From Acholeplasma hippikon (lineage in GTDB: Bacteria > Bacillota_I > Bacilli_A > Acholeplasmatales > Acholeplasmataceae): 64,000 bases of DNA. The position numbers were made by a program, and so were the translations under genes. Positions within the stretch are counted from its first letter, which is position 1; each line of letters opens with the position of its first letter. Below, one piece after another: positions 33,245 to 41,872 of the stretch. The stretch is from assembly GCF_900660755.1 (NCBI RefSeq), contig NZ_LR215050.1:62001-126000 (forward strand), in the 5' to 3' direction. Below the pieces are notes generated by a model, which had not been told where the DNA came from, did no database searches, and worked only from the letters and a program-made list of their open reading frames with translations.

Positions 33245-34203
33245 TGGATATCGTCATCTCACTTATACAATATTCTTTAATTATTATTGCACCGTTATTA
33301 ATTGTTGCGCTTGGTGGATTAATGTCTGAAAAGAGCGGGGTTACTAACATTGCCTTAGAAGGGATCATGTTAATGGGAGCCTTCATTGGTATTTGGGCAA
33401 TTAGAATATTACAATTAAATACAACTTGGAATCCTCAAATTATCTACATTATTGGTATGTTAGTTGGTGGATTAACTGGATTAATTTTTGCTGCAATTCA
33501 CGCATTTGCATCTATTAAGATGAAAGCTGACCAAACAATTTCAGCAACAGCACTTAACTTATTTGCCCCAGCATTTGCAATTTTTACAGCTAGAACAGTC
33601 ATTGGTGGTCAACAAGTTAAATTCCGTGGTGAATTTTTAATTCAAGAAATTCCATTCTTAAGTAAGATTCCATTTATAGGAGATATATTCTTCAAACGTA
33701 TACATATCAGTTTCTTTATCGCAATTATCTTCTTAGTTGTAATTACCTTATTATTTAATAAGTCAAAGTTAGGCTTAAGAGTAAGAGCGGTTGGTGAAAA
33801 TCCACATGCTGCTCAATCTTTAGGTGTAAATATTTCAAAGATTAGATTCTTTGGTGTCTTATCATCAGGATTCCTAGCGGGTTTAGGTGGAGTTATTTAT
33901 GTTGCAACAACATCAGAAAGTTTTGATGCGACAGTTGCTGGCATGGGGTTCTTAGCAATCGCAGTATTAATCTTTGGTAACTGGAAACCATTAAGTGTTT
34001 TATTAGCAGCAATCTTCTTTGGATTCTTCTCAAGTTTTGCATATTCATATTCATTAATTCCATTTTTAAAGAATAATGCATTACCTAAAGAATTCATGTC
34101 AATGATTCCATATGTTGTAACTTTAATTATCTTAGCATTTACCTCAAAACGTTCACTTGCTCCTAAAGCACTTGGACAGGTATTTGATCAAGAAAAACGA
34201 TAA
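33244..34203 (+). CDS. Nucleoside ABC transporter permease 2
   Basis: 319 aa, second permease (NupC/YufQ type). It has GVTNIALEGIMLMGAF, DQTISATALNLFAPAF and LRVRAVGENPHAAQSLG, all typical. About eight helices. It forms the heterodimeric channel with permease 1. Last gene of the unit, ending eight bases before a terminator. Confidence 0.9.
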   Translation: MDIVISLIQYSLIIIAPLLIVALGGLMSEKSGVTNIALEGIMLMGAFIGIWAIRILQLNTTWNPQIIYIIGMLVGGLTGLIFAAIHAFASIKMKADQTISATALNLFAPAFAIFTARTVIGGQQVKFRGEFLIQEIPFLSKIPFIGDIFFKRIHISFFIAIIFLVVITLLFNKSKLGLRVRAVGENPHAAQSLGVNISKIRFFGVLSSGFLAGLGGVIYVATTSESFDATVAGMGFLAIAVLIFGNWKPLSVLLAAIFFGFFSSFAYSYSLIPFLKNNALPKEFMSMIPYVVTLIILAFTSKRSLAPKALGQVFDQEKR

Positions 34204-34210
34204 CAAAATT

Positions 34211-34238
34211 AGCCTTAGAATTTCTAAGGCTTTTTTTT
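34211..34238 (+). terminator. Rho-independent terminator
   Basis: AGCCTTAGAA and TTTCTAAGGCT form a near-perfect stem with eight T residues after it. Confidence 0.9.
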
Positions 34239-34246
34239 AAAAGTGC

Positions 34247-34282
34247 AAATTAGTTGAAAAGTAAACTAATTTAGCCTACAAT
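34247..34282 (+). promoter_or_regulatory. Promoter with overlapping palindromic operator (MarR candidate)
   Basis: AAATTAGTT (34247-34255) and AACTAATTT (34264-34272) are perfect 9-bp inverted arms eight bases apart. A sigma-A-type promoter, TTGAAA (34254-34259), 17 bp, TACAAT (34277-34282), lies on top of it, so the -35 box sits at the centre of the palindrome. The operon ends in a MarR-family gene; autoregulation through this site is a direct inference. Confidence 0.75.
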
Positions 34283-34317
34283 AGAAACATCGAAAACAAA
34301 AATGGAGGAATCAATTA

Positions 34318-34863
34318 ATGAAAATCGGTATTATTATTGGAACAATTCGTGAAGGACGTGTAGGTGCGTCAGTTGGTAAATGGGTATATGATTTTGCAGC
34401 AAATCGTAACGATGAAGGTGTTACTTATGAATTAGTAGACTTAAAAGATTATAGTTTACCATTATTAGGTGTAGCTCCAACTGAACAACAAGGTGCAGCA
34501 ATTGGTGCTTGGTCTGCAAAAATGGCTTCATTTGATGGTTATGTATTTGTAACAGGTGAATACAATCGTTCAATCCCTGGTGCATTCAAAAATGCATTAG
34601 ACTTCTTAAAACCAGAATTAGCTAACAAACCAGTTGGTTATGTAGGTTATGGTGGATTAGGTGGTACATTTGCAATCGCAGCTTTACGTGTTTCAAATGC
34701 ACAACAACAATTAGCTGGCGTGAGAACAATGGTTAACTTCTCATTAATGGCCGACTTTGAAAACTTTACAGTATTTAAACCACAACCTTACCATGCAATG
34801 AATATGAATGGAATGTTAGACGAATTATTAGTTTGGGCTAAAGCATTTAAAACAATTAGATAA
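34318..34863 (+). CDS. NAD(P)H-dependent FMN reductase / azoreductase-like flavoprotein
   Basis: 181 aa flavodoxin-fold protein. The phosphate-binding loop IIIGTIREGRVG lies at the N-terminus; FVTGEYNRSIPGAFKNALDFL (about 78-98) is the YNxSxPGxLKNAxD flavin motif of this family. It reduces flavins, quinones or azo compounds with NAD(P)H. First gene of an operon with a VOC-fold dioxygenase-like protein and a MarR regulator, a combination typical of quinone and electrophile responses. AUG behind GGAGG. Confidence 0.92.
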   Translation: MKIGIIIGTIREGRVGASVGKWVYDFAANRNDEGVTYELVDLKDYSLPLLGVAPTEQQGAAIGAWSAKMASFDGYVFVTGEYNRSIPGAFKNALDFLKPELANKPVGYVGYGGLGGTFAIAALRVSNAQQQLAGVRTMVNFSLMADFENFTVFKPQPYHAMNMNGMLDELLVWAKAFKTIR

Positions 34864-34887
34864 TTTAATTATCTTTAAGGAGCAATT

Positions 34888-35790
34888 ATGAAAATTATTG
34901 AATATGTACAAAAGGATAGAATAATCTCGGAAAACACGAAATTAGGTGTTGTACATTTAAAAGTTAAACATTTAAAAGAACAAATTAACTTCTATAAAGT
35001 TGCATTAAAAATGACTATATTAGAAGAGACTGAAGATTATGCTATCTTGGGTGATACTAAAAATCCATTATTACATTTAAGAAAAGTAGATGATCTTAAA
35101 CGTTATTCAAATACGACTGGAATGTATCACTTTGCCTTACTGTATCCAAATGAAAAGGAATTAGCAAAGGCTATTTACTGGCTATATTCAATTAAGTACC
35201 CTAACGCTCCGACTGATCATGGATTCTCTAAAACAAGTTATTTAAAAGACTTAGAAGGTAATGACATAGAACTTTATATTCGAACTGTTGATCGTGCAAT
35301 TTATATTGAGAAAAATGGGGAGTATAAAATTAAGTATAAAGATGGTAGAATAACTGATGGCAGAGATGAATTAGACTTAGATGAACTATTCAGTCATCTT
35401 GATAAAAATGATGATATAGAATCACCAATTTATGATATGCAAATGGGTCACATCCATTTATACGGTTCAAATGTAGATGAAATGAATAAATTCTATACTG
35501 AAGTGATGGGATTTGCAGAAGGAATTTATATGCCATACTTTAGAATGAGTGATGTTGGTTTAACTCGTGAAAAAAATCATGTCATCGCATTTAATGCATG
35601 GAAAAGAACAGATATTCAAGCACCAGAAGATGCAGCCGGATTAGATTACTATACGATTGTATTGGATGGAAAAAATGAATTTGATAGTTTATTAGCTAGA
35701 TTAGATAAAAACGGAACCCCTTATACTATAGAAGAAACATCTGCATATTTACTTGACCCATCAAAAATTAAGATTAAATTAACTTATTAA
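34888..35790 (+). CDS. VOC family protein, two glyoxalase domains (catechol dioxygenase-like)
   Basis: 300 aa with two VOC modules (about 18-130 and 183-300). LGVVHLKVKHLKEQINFYK starts the first and MGHIHLYGSNVDEMNKFYTEVMGF the second. Metal-ligand candidates are His in GVVHL, GHIHLY, TDHGFSK and ELYIR-type Glu positions. It resembles Bacillus CatE/MhqA-like extradiol dioxygenases or thiol-dependent ring-cleaving enzymes. With the flavin reductase and MarR neighbours it probably detoxifies quinones or catechols. Confidence 0.85.
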   Translation: MKIIEYVQKDRIISENTKLGVVHLKVKHLKEQINFYKVALKMTILEETEDYAILGDTKNPLLHLRKVDDLKRYSNTTGMYHFALLYPNEKELAKAIYWLYSIKYPNAPTDHGFSKTSYLKDLEGNDIELYIRTVDRAIYIEKNGEYKIKYKDGRITDGRDELDLDELFSHLDKNDDIESPIYDMQMGHIHLYGSNVDEMNKFYTEVMGFAEGIYMPYFRMSDVGLTREKNHVIAFNAWKRTDIQAPEDAAGLDYYTIVLDGKNEFDSLLARLDKNGTPYTIEETSAYLLDPSKIKIKLTY

Positions 35791-35810
35791 GTTTAAAGGA
35801 GGTGTACTTA

Positions 35811-36227
35811 ATGGACTATTTAAAAATTGATAATATTTATACCAAGTTATTAAAAATTCAAAATATATTAAATGAGAATTTAGCAATAATTGCTAAAATG
35901 TATGGTTTTAACAGTACTGAACTTATGATTTTCTTAGACATTAAGACACATCCTAACACAGACTTAAATACCTTATGTGATCGTTTAGGGTTGAAAAAAT
36001 CAGCAGCGAGTAAAGCACTTAACAAACTAATCTTAGATAAGATTATTGTTAAAGATGTTGATCCAATTGATCATCGAAAAGTATCACTAAGACACGTTGA
36101 ATTACCTGATCAAAATGTCTGTAAAGAAGAAACTTTACTAACAACTTTTAAAGGAATTACTGAACATGAGTGCAGTTTAGATAAAATCAACGAATCTTTA
36201 GACGACTTAATAAAAATTCTTAAATAA
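35811..36227 (+). CDS. MarR family transcriptional regulator
   Basis: 138 aa from ATG 35811, placed right after AAAGGAGG; GTG 35802 lies in that site. Winged-helix residues: NTDLNTLCDRLGLKKSAASKALNKLILDKII (about 46-76) is helix-turn-helix plus wing, and DPIDHRKVSLR is the conserved wing motif. It contains Cys in LCDRL and CKEE, which could sense electrophiles as in MhqR/YodB-type regulators. Probable repressor of the operon through the palindrome at 34247-34272. Confidence 0.88.
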   Translation: MDYLKIDNIYTKLLKIQNILNENLAIIAKMYGFNSTELMIFLDIKTHPNTDLNTLCDRLGLKKSAASKALNKLILDKIIVKDVDPIDHRKVSLRHVELPDQNVCKEETLLTTFKGITEHECSLDKINESLDDLIKILK

Positions 36228-36238
36228 ACTAAACTTTA

Positions 36239-36262
36239 AAAGGGCTTTAAGCCCTTTTTTTT
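36239..36262 (+). terminator. Rho-independent terminator
   Basis: AAAGGGCTTTAAGCCCTTT hairpin followed by T residues, ending the redox operon. Confidence 0.88.
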
Positions 36263-36293
36263 GTCAAGAAGAAAATGAAAAAAATAAAAATAT

Positions 36294-36465
36294 TGTGGAT
36301 AACTTTTTTTGTTGTTAAATAAGAATTAAATGTGTTTAAAAATATGTTAAAATGTGTGATTTACACACAGGCATAGGTTTTTTAATACTAAACTCAACTT
36401 TTTTAAAGTCAATTTTAGACACAAAGTCAAGGACAATTTGTAAAATTTTAAAATATTGTGGATAA
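36294..36465 (-). promoter_or_regulatory. Two perfect DnaA boxes in a 420-bp non-coding stretch
   Basis: TGTGGATAA, the complement of the DnaA 9-mer TTATCCACA, occurs at 36294-36302 and 36457-36465 in the same orientation, each inside the longer shared context ATTGTGGATAACTTTTTTT. Nothing else in 36263-36646 looks coding. The stretch is very AT-rich and also holds TGTGTGATTTACACACA (36353-36369) and CAATTTGGCAAATTG near 36503. It could titrate DnaA or serve a regulatory role. Confidence 0.6.
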
Positions 36466-36646
36466 CTTTTTTTAGCGTTAATTTTTAAATACTTTAATAA
36501 AACAATTTGGCAAATTGTGTAATATTCTAAATAGACTCATTTAAAAATAATGTAACCGTTTTCCGTGGATTCTTATTATGTAATTTCACCGTTTGAAAAA
36601 ATGGCTATGCTACAATGGAATTGAGAATATTCGATGGGGTAAATTT

Positions 36647-37645
36647 ATGTCAGTAATAGAAATAAGGGATCTAAAAAAGACATTTAAAAAGCCAGTACGT
36701 GAACAAGGTATCTGGGGGATGTTTAAAACGCTATTTAGCACGAAGTATACAACAAAAGATGCAGTAAAAGGTATCAATTTTAAAGTTAATGAAGGTGAAA
36801 TTGTTGGTTATATTGGTGCCAATGGTGCTGGTAAGTCAACAACAATTAAGATGATGTGTGGTATTTTGACACCTTCATCTGGGGAAGTTTTAATTAATGG
36901 AAAACAACCTTATAAAGCTAAAGAGCGAAAGGAAGTTTTAAAAGATGTAGGTGTTGTCTTTGGACAACGTACGCAATTATGGTGGGATCTGCCCTTAATT
37001 GAAAGTTTAGTCATTTTAAGAGAAATCTATAAGGTGAGTAAAAGTGATTATGAGGAAAGATTAAATTTCTTAAGAGAAGTCTTAGATTTAGATGAATTTA
37101 TGAATCAACCAGTAAGAACATTATCTTTAGGTCAAAGAATGCGTGCTGATTTAGCTGCAAGTTTAATTCATAATCCTAAAATTTTATTTTTAGATGAACC
37201 TACAATTGGCCTTGATGTTTTGGTTAAAGATAAAATGATAAAAGCAATTCGTCAAATTCATCAAACTTATCATACAACCATCATTTTAACGACACATAAT
37301 ATGGATGATATTACAGATCTTTGTCACCGCGTTATTATTTTAGATGAAGGTAATATTCTTTATGATGGCCCATTATCTACAATTAAGAAAAAGTTTGGTG
37401 ATGTAAGAAATATTTATTTAACTTACCGTGGAAATTTAGATATAGAGGAAATTAAAAATAAGTTTGAATCAATTCATGTTGAAGGTAATGATGGTAACTT
37501 AAATATTAGTTTTGATGCAGATAAAATTGATATTAATAAAGTCTTAAAATTTATCATTGAAAGAGCAGATCTAATTGATATTAAAATTCAAGAGAACTCA
37601 TTAGAAACGATTGTGAGAAGTATTTATGAAAATAAAAAGTATTAA
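36647..37645 (+). CDS. ABC-2 type transporter ATP-binding protein
   Basis: About 332 aa; ATG 36647 has a GGGG-type ribosome site, preferred over upstream 36593. Motifs: Walker A GANGAGKST, Q-loop VFGQRTQLWW, signature LSLGQRMR, Walker B ILFLDEPTIGLDV and H-loop TTHN. An additional C-terminal domain of about 90 residues follows. The VFGQR/LSLGQRMR pattern marks the subfamily that works with two ABC2_membrane_6 permeases, here encoded directly downstream. Exported substrate unknown. Confidence 0.93.
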   Translation: MSVIEIRDLKKTFKKPVREQGIWGMFKTLFSTKYTTKDAVKGINFKVNEGEIVGYIGANGAGKSTTIKMMCGILTPSSGEVLINGKQPYKAKERKEVLKDVGVVFGQRTQLWWDLPLIESLVILREIYKVSKSDYEERLNFLREVLDLDEFMNQPVRTLSLGQRMRADLAASLIHNPKILFLDEPTIGLDVLVKDKMIKAIRQIHQTYHTTIILTTHNMDDITDLCHRVIILDEGNILYDGPLSTIKKKFGDVRNIYLTYRGNLDIEEIKNKFESIHVEGNDGNLNISFDADKIDINKVLKFIIERADLIDIKIQENSLETIVRSIYENKKY

Positions 37646-38450
37646 GAAATACCTAGCCTTTACAAAAGCAGGTATTCTTGATGGATTTGCCTATAAGTTT
37701 AATGCTTTTGGTTGGTTTCTAGGAGATGTATTTACGATATTGATTTTATATTTTCTTTGGCAAGCAGTTTATAAGAATTCACCAACAGATATCATTAATG
37801 GCATGACATTCTCTCAAATGGTAACTTATTTAATTTTAGCTAGAGTTTGTTCGCCACTTATCTTTAATGGTTTTTCATTTTGGCAATTAGGATATGATAT
37901 TTATGAAGGGAATATAGCGATTAATTTAATTAAACCAATTAATTATCGCCGTCGTACATTGTTTTCAACATTAGGCGGTTTTATAGCAAACTTCATCCTA
38001 TTATTCTTACCAATTAGTGTGATTGTTTTTATTATATTTTATTTCCTTTTAGGTGTAAGTATTCCATCTATACCATTTATTTTATTATTTCTGTTAAGTG
38101 CATTTTTAGCATGTATCATCTATGATGCGCTTAATTTTATGATTGCAGAATTAGCAATCTTTACAAATGCCTTATTTGGATTAATGTTAATTAAAGATAC
38201 AGTTTTAGGTTTCTTATCAGGCAGTTTATTACCAATTTCATTTTTCCCATCATGGCTTCAAGGGATTACTAAGTATTTACCATTTAGAAGTATTGCAGAA
38301 GTGCCAATTATGATACTTATGGAAAAATATAGTTATAAAGAAATTTTATTAGAAATGGTACTTCAAGTTGTTTGGATTGTGATCTTAAATCTTTGTGCAC
38401 AATTATCATTCAATCAAATTAAAAAACATATTGTGAGTGCTGGAGGCTAA
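37626..38450 (+). CDS. ABC-2 family permease A
   Basis: 274 aa with six hydrophobic helices. It overlaps the ATPase gene by 20 bp. KAGILDGFAYKFNAFGWFLGDV near the start, the ARVCSPLIFNG region and the SLLPISFFPSWLQGITKYLPF loop are typical of DUF990/ABC2_membrane_6 permeases. Works as a heterodimer with permease B. Confidence 0.85.
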   Translation: MKIKSIKKYLAFTKAGILDGFAYKFNAFGWFLGDVFTILILYFLWQAVYKNSPTDIINGMTFSQMVTYLILARVCSPLIFNGFSFWQLGYDIYEGNIAINLIKPINYRRRTLFSTLGGFIANFILLFLPISVIVFIIFYFLLGVSIPSIPFILLFLLSAFLACIIYDALNFMIAELAIFTNALFGLMLIKDTVLGFLSGSLLPISFFPSWLQGITKYLPFRSIAEVPIMILMEKYSYKEILLEMVLQVVWIVILNLCAQLSFNQIKKHIVSAGG

Positions 38451-38451
38451 A

Positions 38452-39240
38452 ATGAATTATTTAAGATTATATAGATATTATTTTGCCAAGAGCGTAAAAG
38501 CGAGATTGTCTTATCGATTAGATGCGGTGATTGGAATCTTAGGATTTTTAATAACAAATGCGATTTTATTTTCAACACTTTATTTAACGATTTCATCAAT
38601 TCCAAGTTTAAATGGTTGGAATATTAATCACTTGGGGTTCTTATATGGATTTTATTTAATTCCTAAATCAATTGATCACATGTTATCGGATAACATTTGG
38701 CAAATGGGTACAGGTGGTATTACCAATGGTATGTTTGATAAATACTTAGTTAGACCAGTAAATGCCTTATTCCAAATGATTGCTGAAACTGTTCAGTTAG
38801 AAGGTTTAGGGGAATTTATTTTAGGTGTTGTCCTACTTGCGATTTTCACTCCACAAGCAGGAATTATATGGAATTTCGAAACAATTCTTACAGTTATTAT
38901 GACATCAATTTTTGGGATGATTTTATTCTTTTCAATTAAACTCATGTTTGGTTCAATGGCTTTTTGGACTAAGAGAAGTATTCAAATCATGAGTATGGTC
39001 TATAATGTTTCTGATTTCTCTAGATATCCAGTAGAAATCTTTGGCAATGTAATTAAGTCAATCTTACTTTATGTTGTTCCATTCTCATTGGTTTTATTTA
39101 GACCAATTGAAGCAATTATTAAAGGTGAAAATGTATTATTCTCACTTTTAGGTAGTGCAATCGGTTCAATAGTATTTTTACTCGCTGCACTTTTAGTGTA
39201 TCGTGAGGGTTTAAAAAAATATGAAAGTGCTGGTAGTTAA
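38452..39240 (+). CDS. ABC-2 family permease B
   Basis: About 262 aa; ATG 38452 lies behind GGAGG, two bases after the permease A stop. Six helices. FDKYLVRPVNALFQMIAE (about 100) matches the conserved FD.YLLRP.N motif of the ABC2_membrane_6 family. Second half of the export channel. It ends on a terminator that overlaps its stop. Confidence 0.85.
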   Translation: MNYLRLYRYYFAKSVKARLSYRLDAVIGILGFLITNAILFSTLYLTISSIPSLNGWNINHLGFLYGFYLIPKSIDHMLSDNIWQMGTGGITNGMFDKYLVRPVNALFQMIAETVQLEGLGEFILGVVLLAIFTPQAGIIWNFETILTVIMTSIFGMILFFSIKLMFGSMAFWTKRSIQIMSMVYNVSDFSRYPVEIFGNVIKSILLYVVPFSLVLFRPIEAIIKGENVLFSLLGSAIGSIVFLLAALLVYREGLKKYESAGS

Positions 39241-39266
39241 GGTTAGTCTTATACTAACCTTTTTAT
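39239..39266 (+). terminator. Rho-independent terminator
   Basis: AAGGTTAGT and ACTAACCTT pair perfectly and are followed by TTTTA. Confidence 0.85.
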
Positions 39267-39303
39267 TTTCTTTAGTATAATGAAATTAGAAGGGGGATAA
39301 TTG

Positions 39304-39933
39304 ATGAAAACTTTACTTGTTATTTTAGGTGGTCAAGCTGTAGGAAAAATGACAGTTGGCGAAGAAATAGAAAAAAGAACAAATTTAAAATTATTCCATA
39401 ATCATATGACTGTTGAAATTGCCAATCACTTTTATGGATTTGGTGATGATTTAAGTGAGGAAGCAAAAGTTATTCAACGCACACACTTTAGAGATTTGCG
39501 GGATAGACTTCGTCATGTTGTTTTTGATAATGTAGGTAGAAGTTATTTACCTGGTATGATATTTACAGGAGCAATGTATTATGACAACGAAGAAGTTTGG
39601 AATTTATTCTTAAGTTATGTTGAAACTTATAAAAATGCTGCCAAATCAATTGGTGAAGATGTAAAAGTGTATATTTTAGAATTATATTGTGATCTAGAAG
39701 AGAGACTTAAAAGAAATCGTAGTGAAAATAGAATGGCTAAAAAACCTTCTAAAAAGAACGTTTTATGGAGTGAAGAACAAATACTTATTCAGGAACGTAC
39801 GAAGCGAATTATCGCCAATGAAGATGATATTAAACAATTTAATGTAGATGAGTTTATTAAAATTAATAATACAAAGATTAGTGCTGAAAATGTAGCGATT
39901 CATGTCGTTGAAAAATTGGGGTTAGGTAAATGA
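39304..39933 (+). CDS. P-loop kinase-like protein
   Basis: 209 aa from ATG 39304 (a TTG precedes it). The N-terminal Walker A GGQAVGKMT is followed by an LFHNHMTVEI segment, as in AAA_33/shikimate-kinase-like small-molecule kinases of unknown substrate. LEERLKRNRSENR near residue 140 looks like the lid. A TATAAT box lies at about 39278. It overlaps the acetyltransferase gene by four bases. Confidence 0.8.
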   Translation: MKTLLVILGGQAVGKMTVGEEIEKRTNLKLFHNHMTVEIANHFYGFGDDLSEEAKVIQRTHFRDLRDRLRHVVFDNVGRSYLPGMIFTGAMYYDNEEVWNLFLSYVETYKNAAKSIGEDVKVYILELYCDLEERLKRNRSENRMAKKPSKKNVLWSEEQILIQERTKRIIANEDDIKQFNVDEFIKINNTKISAENVAIHVVEKLGLGK

Positions 39934-40361
39934 TTTTGTTTATAAAGTTTGATTATATGGATTCGGATATTGAACCGTTACTTAAACTTTATCACGATAA
40001 TAAAAAGTATATTTCCGTTTCAGCAAACTTTTTTGAATATGTTTTAGAAAATGATTTTGTTTACCTATATAAAATATTTTCAGATGATAAACTGATTGGA
40101 ACACTTCATTTAGAACAAGATGATGAAATCTTGTATCTATCAATTATGATTGATAAAGACTATCACCATCAAGGATATGCGACATATACTTTAAAAGAAG
40201 TTTTGAAGGATTCATTTCATTTAGGTTATAAAAAAATTGTTGTATATATTGATAAAAACAATTTGAATTCAATTAAGTTATTTGAAAAAGTTGGGTTTAA
40301 GTTTAAAGAAGAAGATAAAGAATTATTAACCTATGTATATGATTTATCATTTATAGAATAA
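39930..40361 (+). CDS. GNAT family N-acetyltransferase
   Basis: 143 aa. Acetyl-CoA motif A is seen as LSIMIDKDYHHQGYATYTLKEVL (about 70-92; QGYA is the pyrophosphate loop). NLNSIKLFEKVGFKFKEE is the conserved C-terminal motif. The acceptor substrate is unknown. Coupled to the kinase gene (ATGA overlap). Confidence 0.88.
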   Translation: MILFIKFDYMDSDIEPLLKLYHDNKKYISVSANFFEYVLENDFVYLYKIFSDDKLIGTLHLEQDDEILYLSIMIDKDYHHQGYATYTLKEVLKDSFHLGYKKIVVYIDKNNLNSIKLFEKVGFKFKEEDKELLTYVYDLSFIE

Positions 40362-40432
40362 AAGATGCTAAAAAACTTATTTGTTAGTGTTTGTTTGTTG
40401 TAATGCTATAATGGATTTGAAAGGGTGATGTT

Positions 40433-41155
40433 GTGTTTTCTGTTGCGTTTTGTGATGATAACATCGAACATTTGGAAAAGTATGAACGCATACTAAACCA
40501 ATTTTTTATCGACAAACAAATAGATTACGAAATCGTCAAATTCAAGAGTGGAGAGTCACTTTTATTTTATTTGGAAGATAATCCGTTCAGGTTTGATTGT
40601 TTTGTCTTGGATATTTTAATGGATAGTTTTGATGGATTAAAAACAGCAACTAAAATTAGAGAGATTAATCAACAGGCAAAAATCATTTTTCTTACGACCA
40701 GCAATGACTATGTTTTTGATTCATTTGATGTTGAACCATCTTCATATTTGGTTAAAAATAAAGATGAAGAGAAATTACAAACTGTATTAGATAAGATTAT
40801 TCTCAAAAAAAGCATCAAGCAAAATGATAACTTTAACTTTACACATAAAAGTGTTTATTACAGCATATCCAATGATGATATTTTATTTTTTGAGATCAAT
40901 CACCGTGTGGTGACGTTACATACAATTGAAGGTAAAGCTTACGAGTTTTATTCAAGTTTTGTTGAATTAGACCAAAGGGTGAATAAAAAACGCTTTGTTA
41001 AAATTTATCGTTCTTATATTGTGAATATGCAATATATTAAGCAATTATCAATAGACGAAGTTGAATTAAAAACAGGTATCAAACTTCCTGTATCAAAAAA
41101 ATGTTTTAATGAACTAAGAAAAACTTTCGCAAACTTTCTGAATACTGAGGAATAA
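40433..41155 (+). CDS. LytTR-family response regulator, orphan
   Basis: 240 aa, GTG start behind AAAGGGTGATG, with a TATAAT-like box near 40405. Receiver domain with FCDDN and phosphoacceptor Asp in FVLDILMD (about 61), then a LytTR domain with YRSYIVNMQYIKQL. Closely parallel to the regulator at 26273-26998 in both domains (FKSGESLLF, NMQYI, LPVSKK). No kinase gene adjoins it: the operon ends at a terminator right after the stop. Confidence 0.9.
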   Translation: MFSVAFCDDNIEHLEKYERILNQFFIDKQIDYEIVKFKSGESLLFYLEDNPFRFDCFVLDILMDSFDGLKTATKIREINQQAKIIFLTTSNDYVFDSFDVEPSSYLVKNKDEEKLQTVLDKIILKKSIKQNDNFNFTHKSVYYSISNDDILFFEINHRVVTLHTIEGKAYEFYSSFVELDQRVNKKRFVKIYRSYIVNMQYIKQLSIDEVELKTGIKLPVSKKCFNELRKTFANFLNTEE

Positions 41156-41157
41156 AA

Positions 41158-41190
41158 AAACTTAACATCTACTGTTAAGTTTCTTTTTTT
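41158..41190. terminator. Bidirectional terminator
   Basis: AAACTTAACA/TGTTAAGTTT hairpin with A- and T-runs, between the regulator and the convergent pseudogene. Confidence 0.88.
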
Positions 41191-41196
41191 AAAGAC

Positions 41197-41768
41197 TTAT
41201 TTTTTATAAACTAAGAAAGAAGTAGAAATGCCTTCAAGTGTTTTATGGTTTAACATCACAGCATAAACATCATAACCATTATCAGTCATAGAAAGTTTAA
41301 TTACTGAGATACTGAAATCTGAGATTGATGCTTCTTTTGTATCACCATTTAACTGCATATAAGTTAAGTCTAAACCAGTTGTGATAATATTGTTTGCTGT
41401 AGGCTCTTCACTATAAAAGACTGTTGGGAAGTTTGATACATAAACTAATAAAATTTTACTTGAATCATCTTTACATAAACGGAAAACTCTGCTTTATGTC
41501 CATCGTGTGTGACTGAAATTGTATGTGTACCTAAACGATTTAACGATGTAGAACTTAATTTGTAGTCATCTTACGATAAAGTTAAGACACCACCATTTGA
41601 ACGGTGTGCATAAACCACTAAACCTTTTGAATCAAAGCTTTCGCCTAATGTATATTCTACCTTGTCAGGTAACTCAATTGAAAGACCAGTTGTTGAAGTA
41701 AACATGTTACATGATGCCATAAATAAAAGTGTCGTTATTGTTAACGCAAATATTATAATTTTTTTCAT
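41197..41768 (-). pseudogene. Broken bIg-like lipoprotein gene
   Basis: A lipoprotein signal peptide (MKKIIIFALTITTLLFMASC, lipobox MASC) is followed by a bacterial-Ig-like segment (LPDKVEYTLGESFDSKGLVVYAH). TAA at 41571-41573 interrupts the frame, which then continues (DDYKLSSTSLNRLGTHTISV). A frameshift near 41474-41482 switches to a frame that runs through SKILLVYVSNFPTVFY to TAA at 41197. Two independent lesions show that it is dead. Intact length would be about 190 residues. Confidence 0.85.
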
Positions 41769-41872
41769 ATATCTCTCTCTGTATAATTCTAATATAACAC
41801 AATGATTAGTTAATTTTTATGAAATGCTTTATAATAGAAGTACCTTAGACTTTTAAAAAATGTGGTGAAATA

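Noticed and set aside
36263-36646. Chromosomal replication origin
   Set aside because: Only two perfect DnaA boxes and no dnaA, dnaN or other replication genes nearby; reported as a DnaA-box cluster instead.
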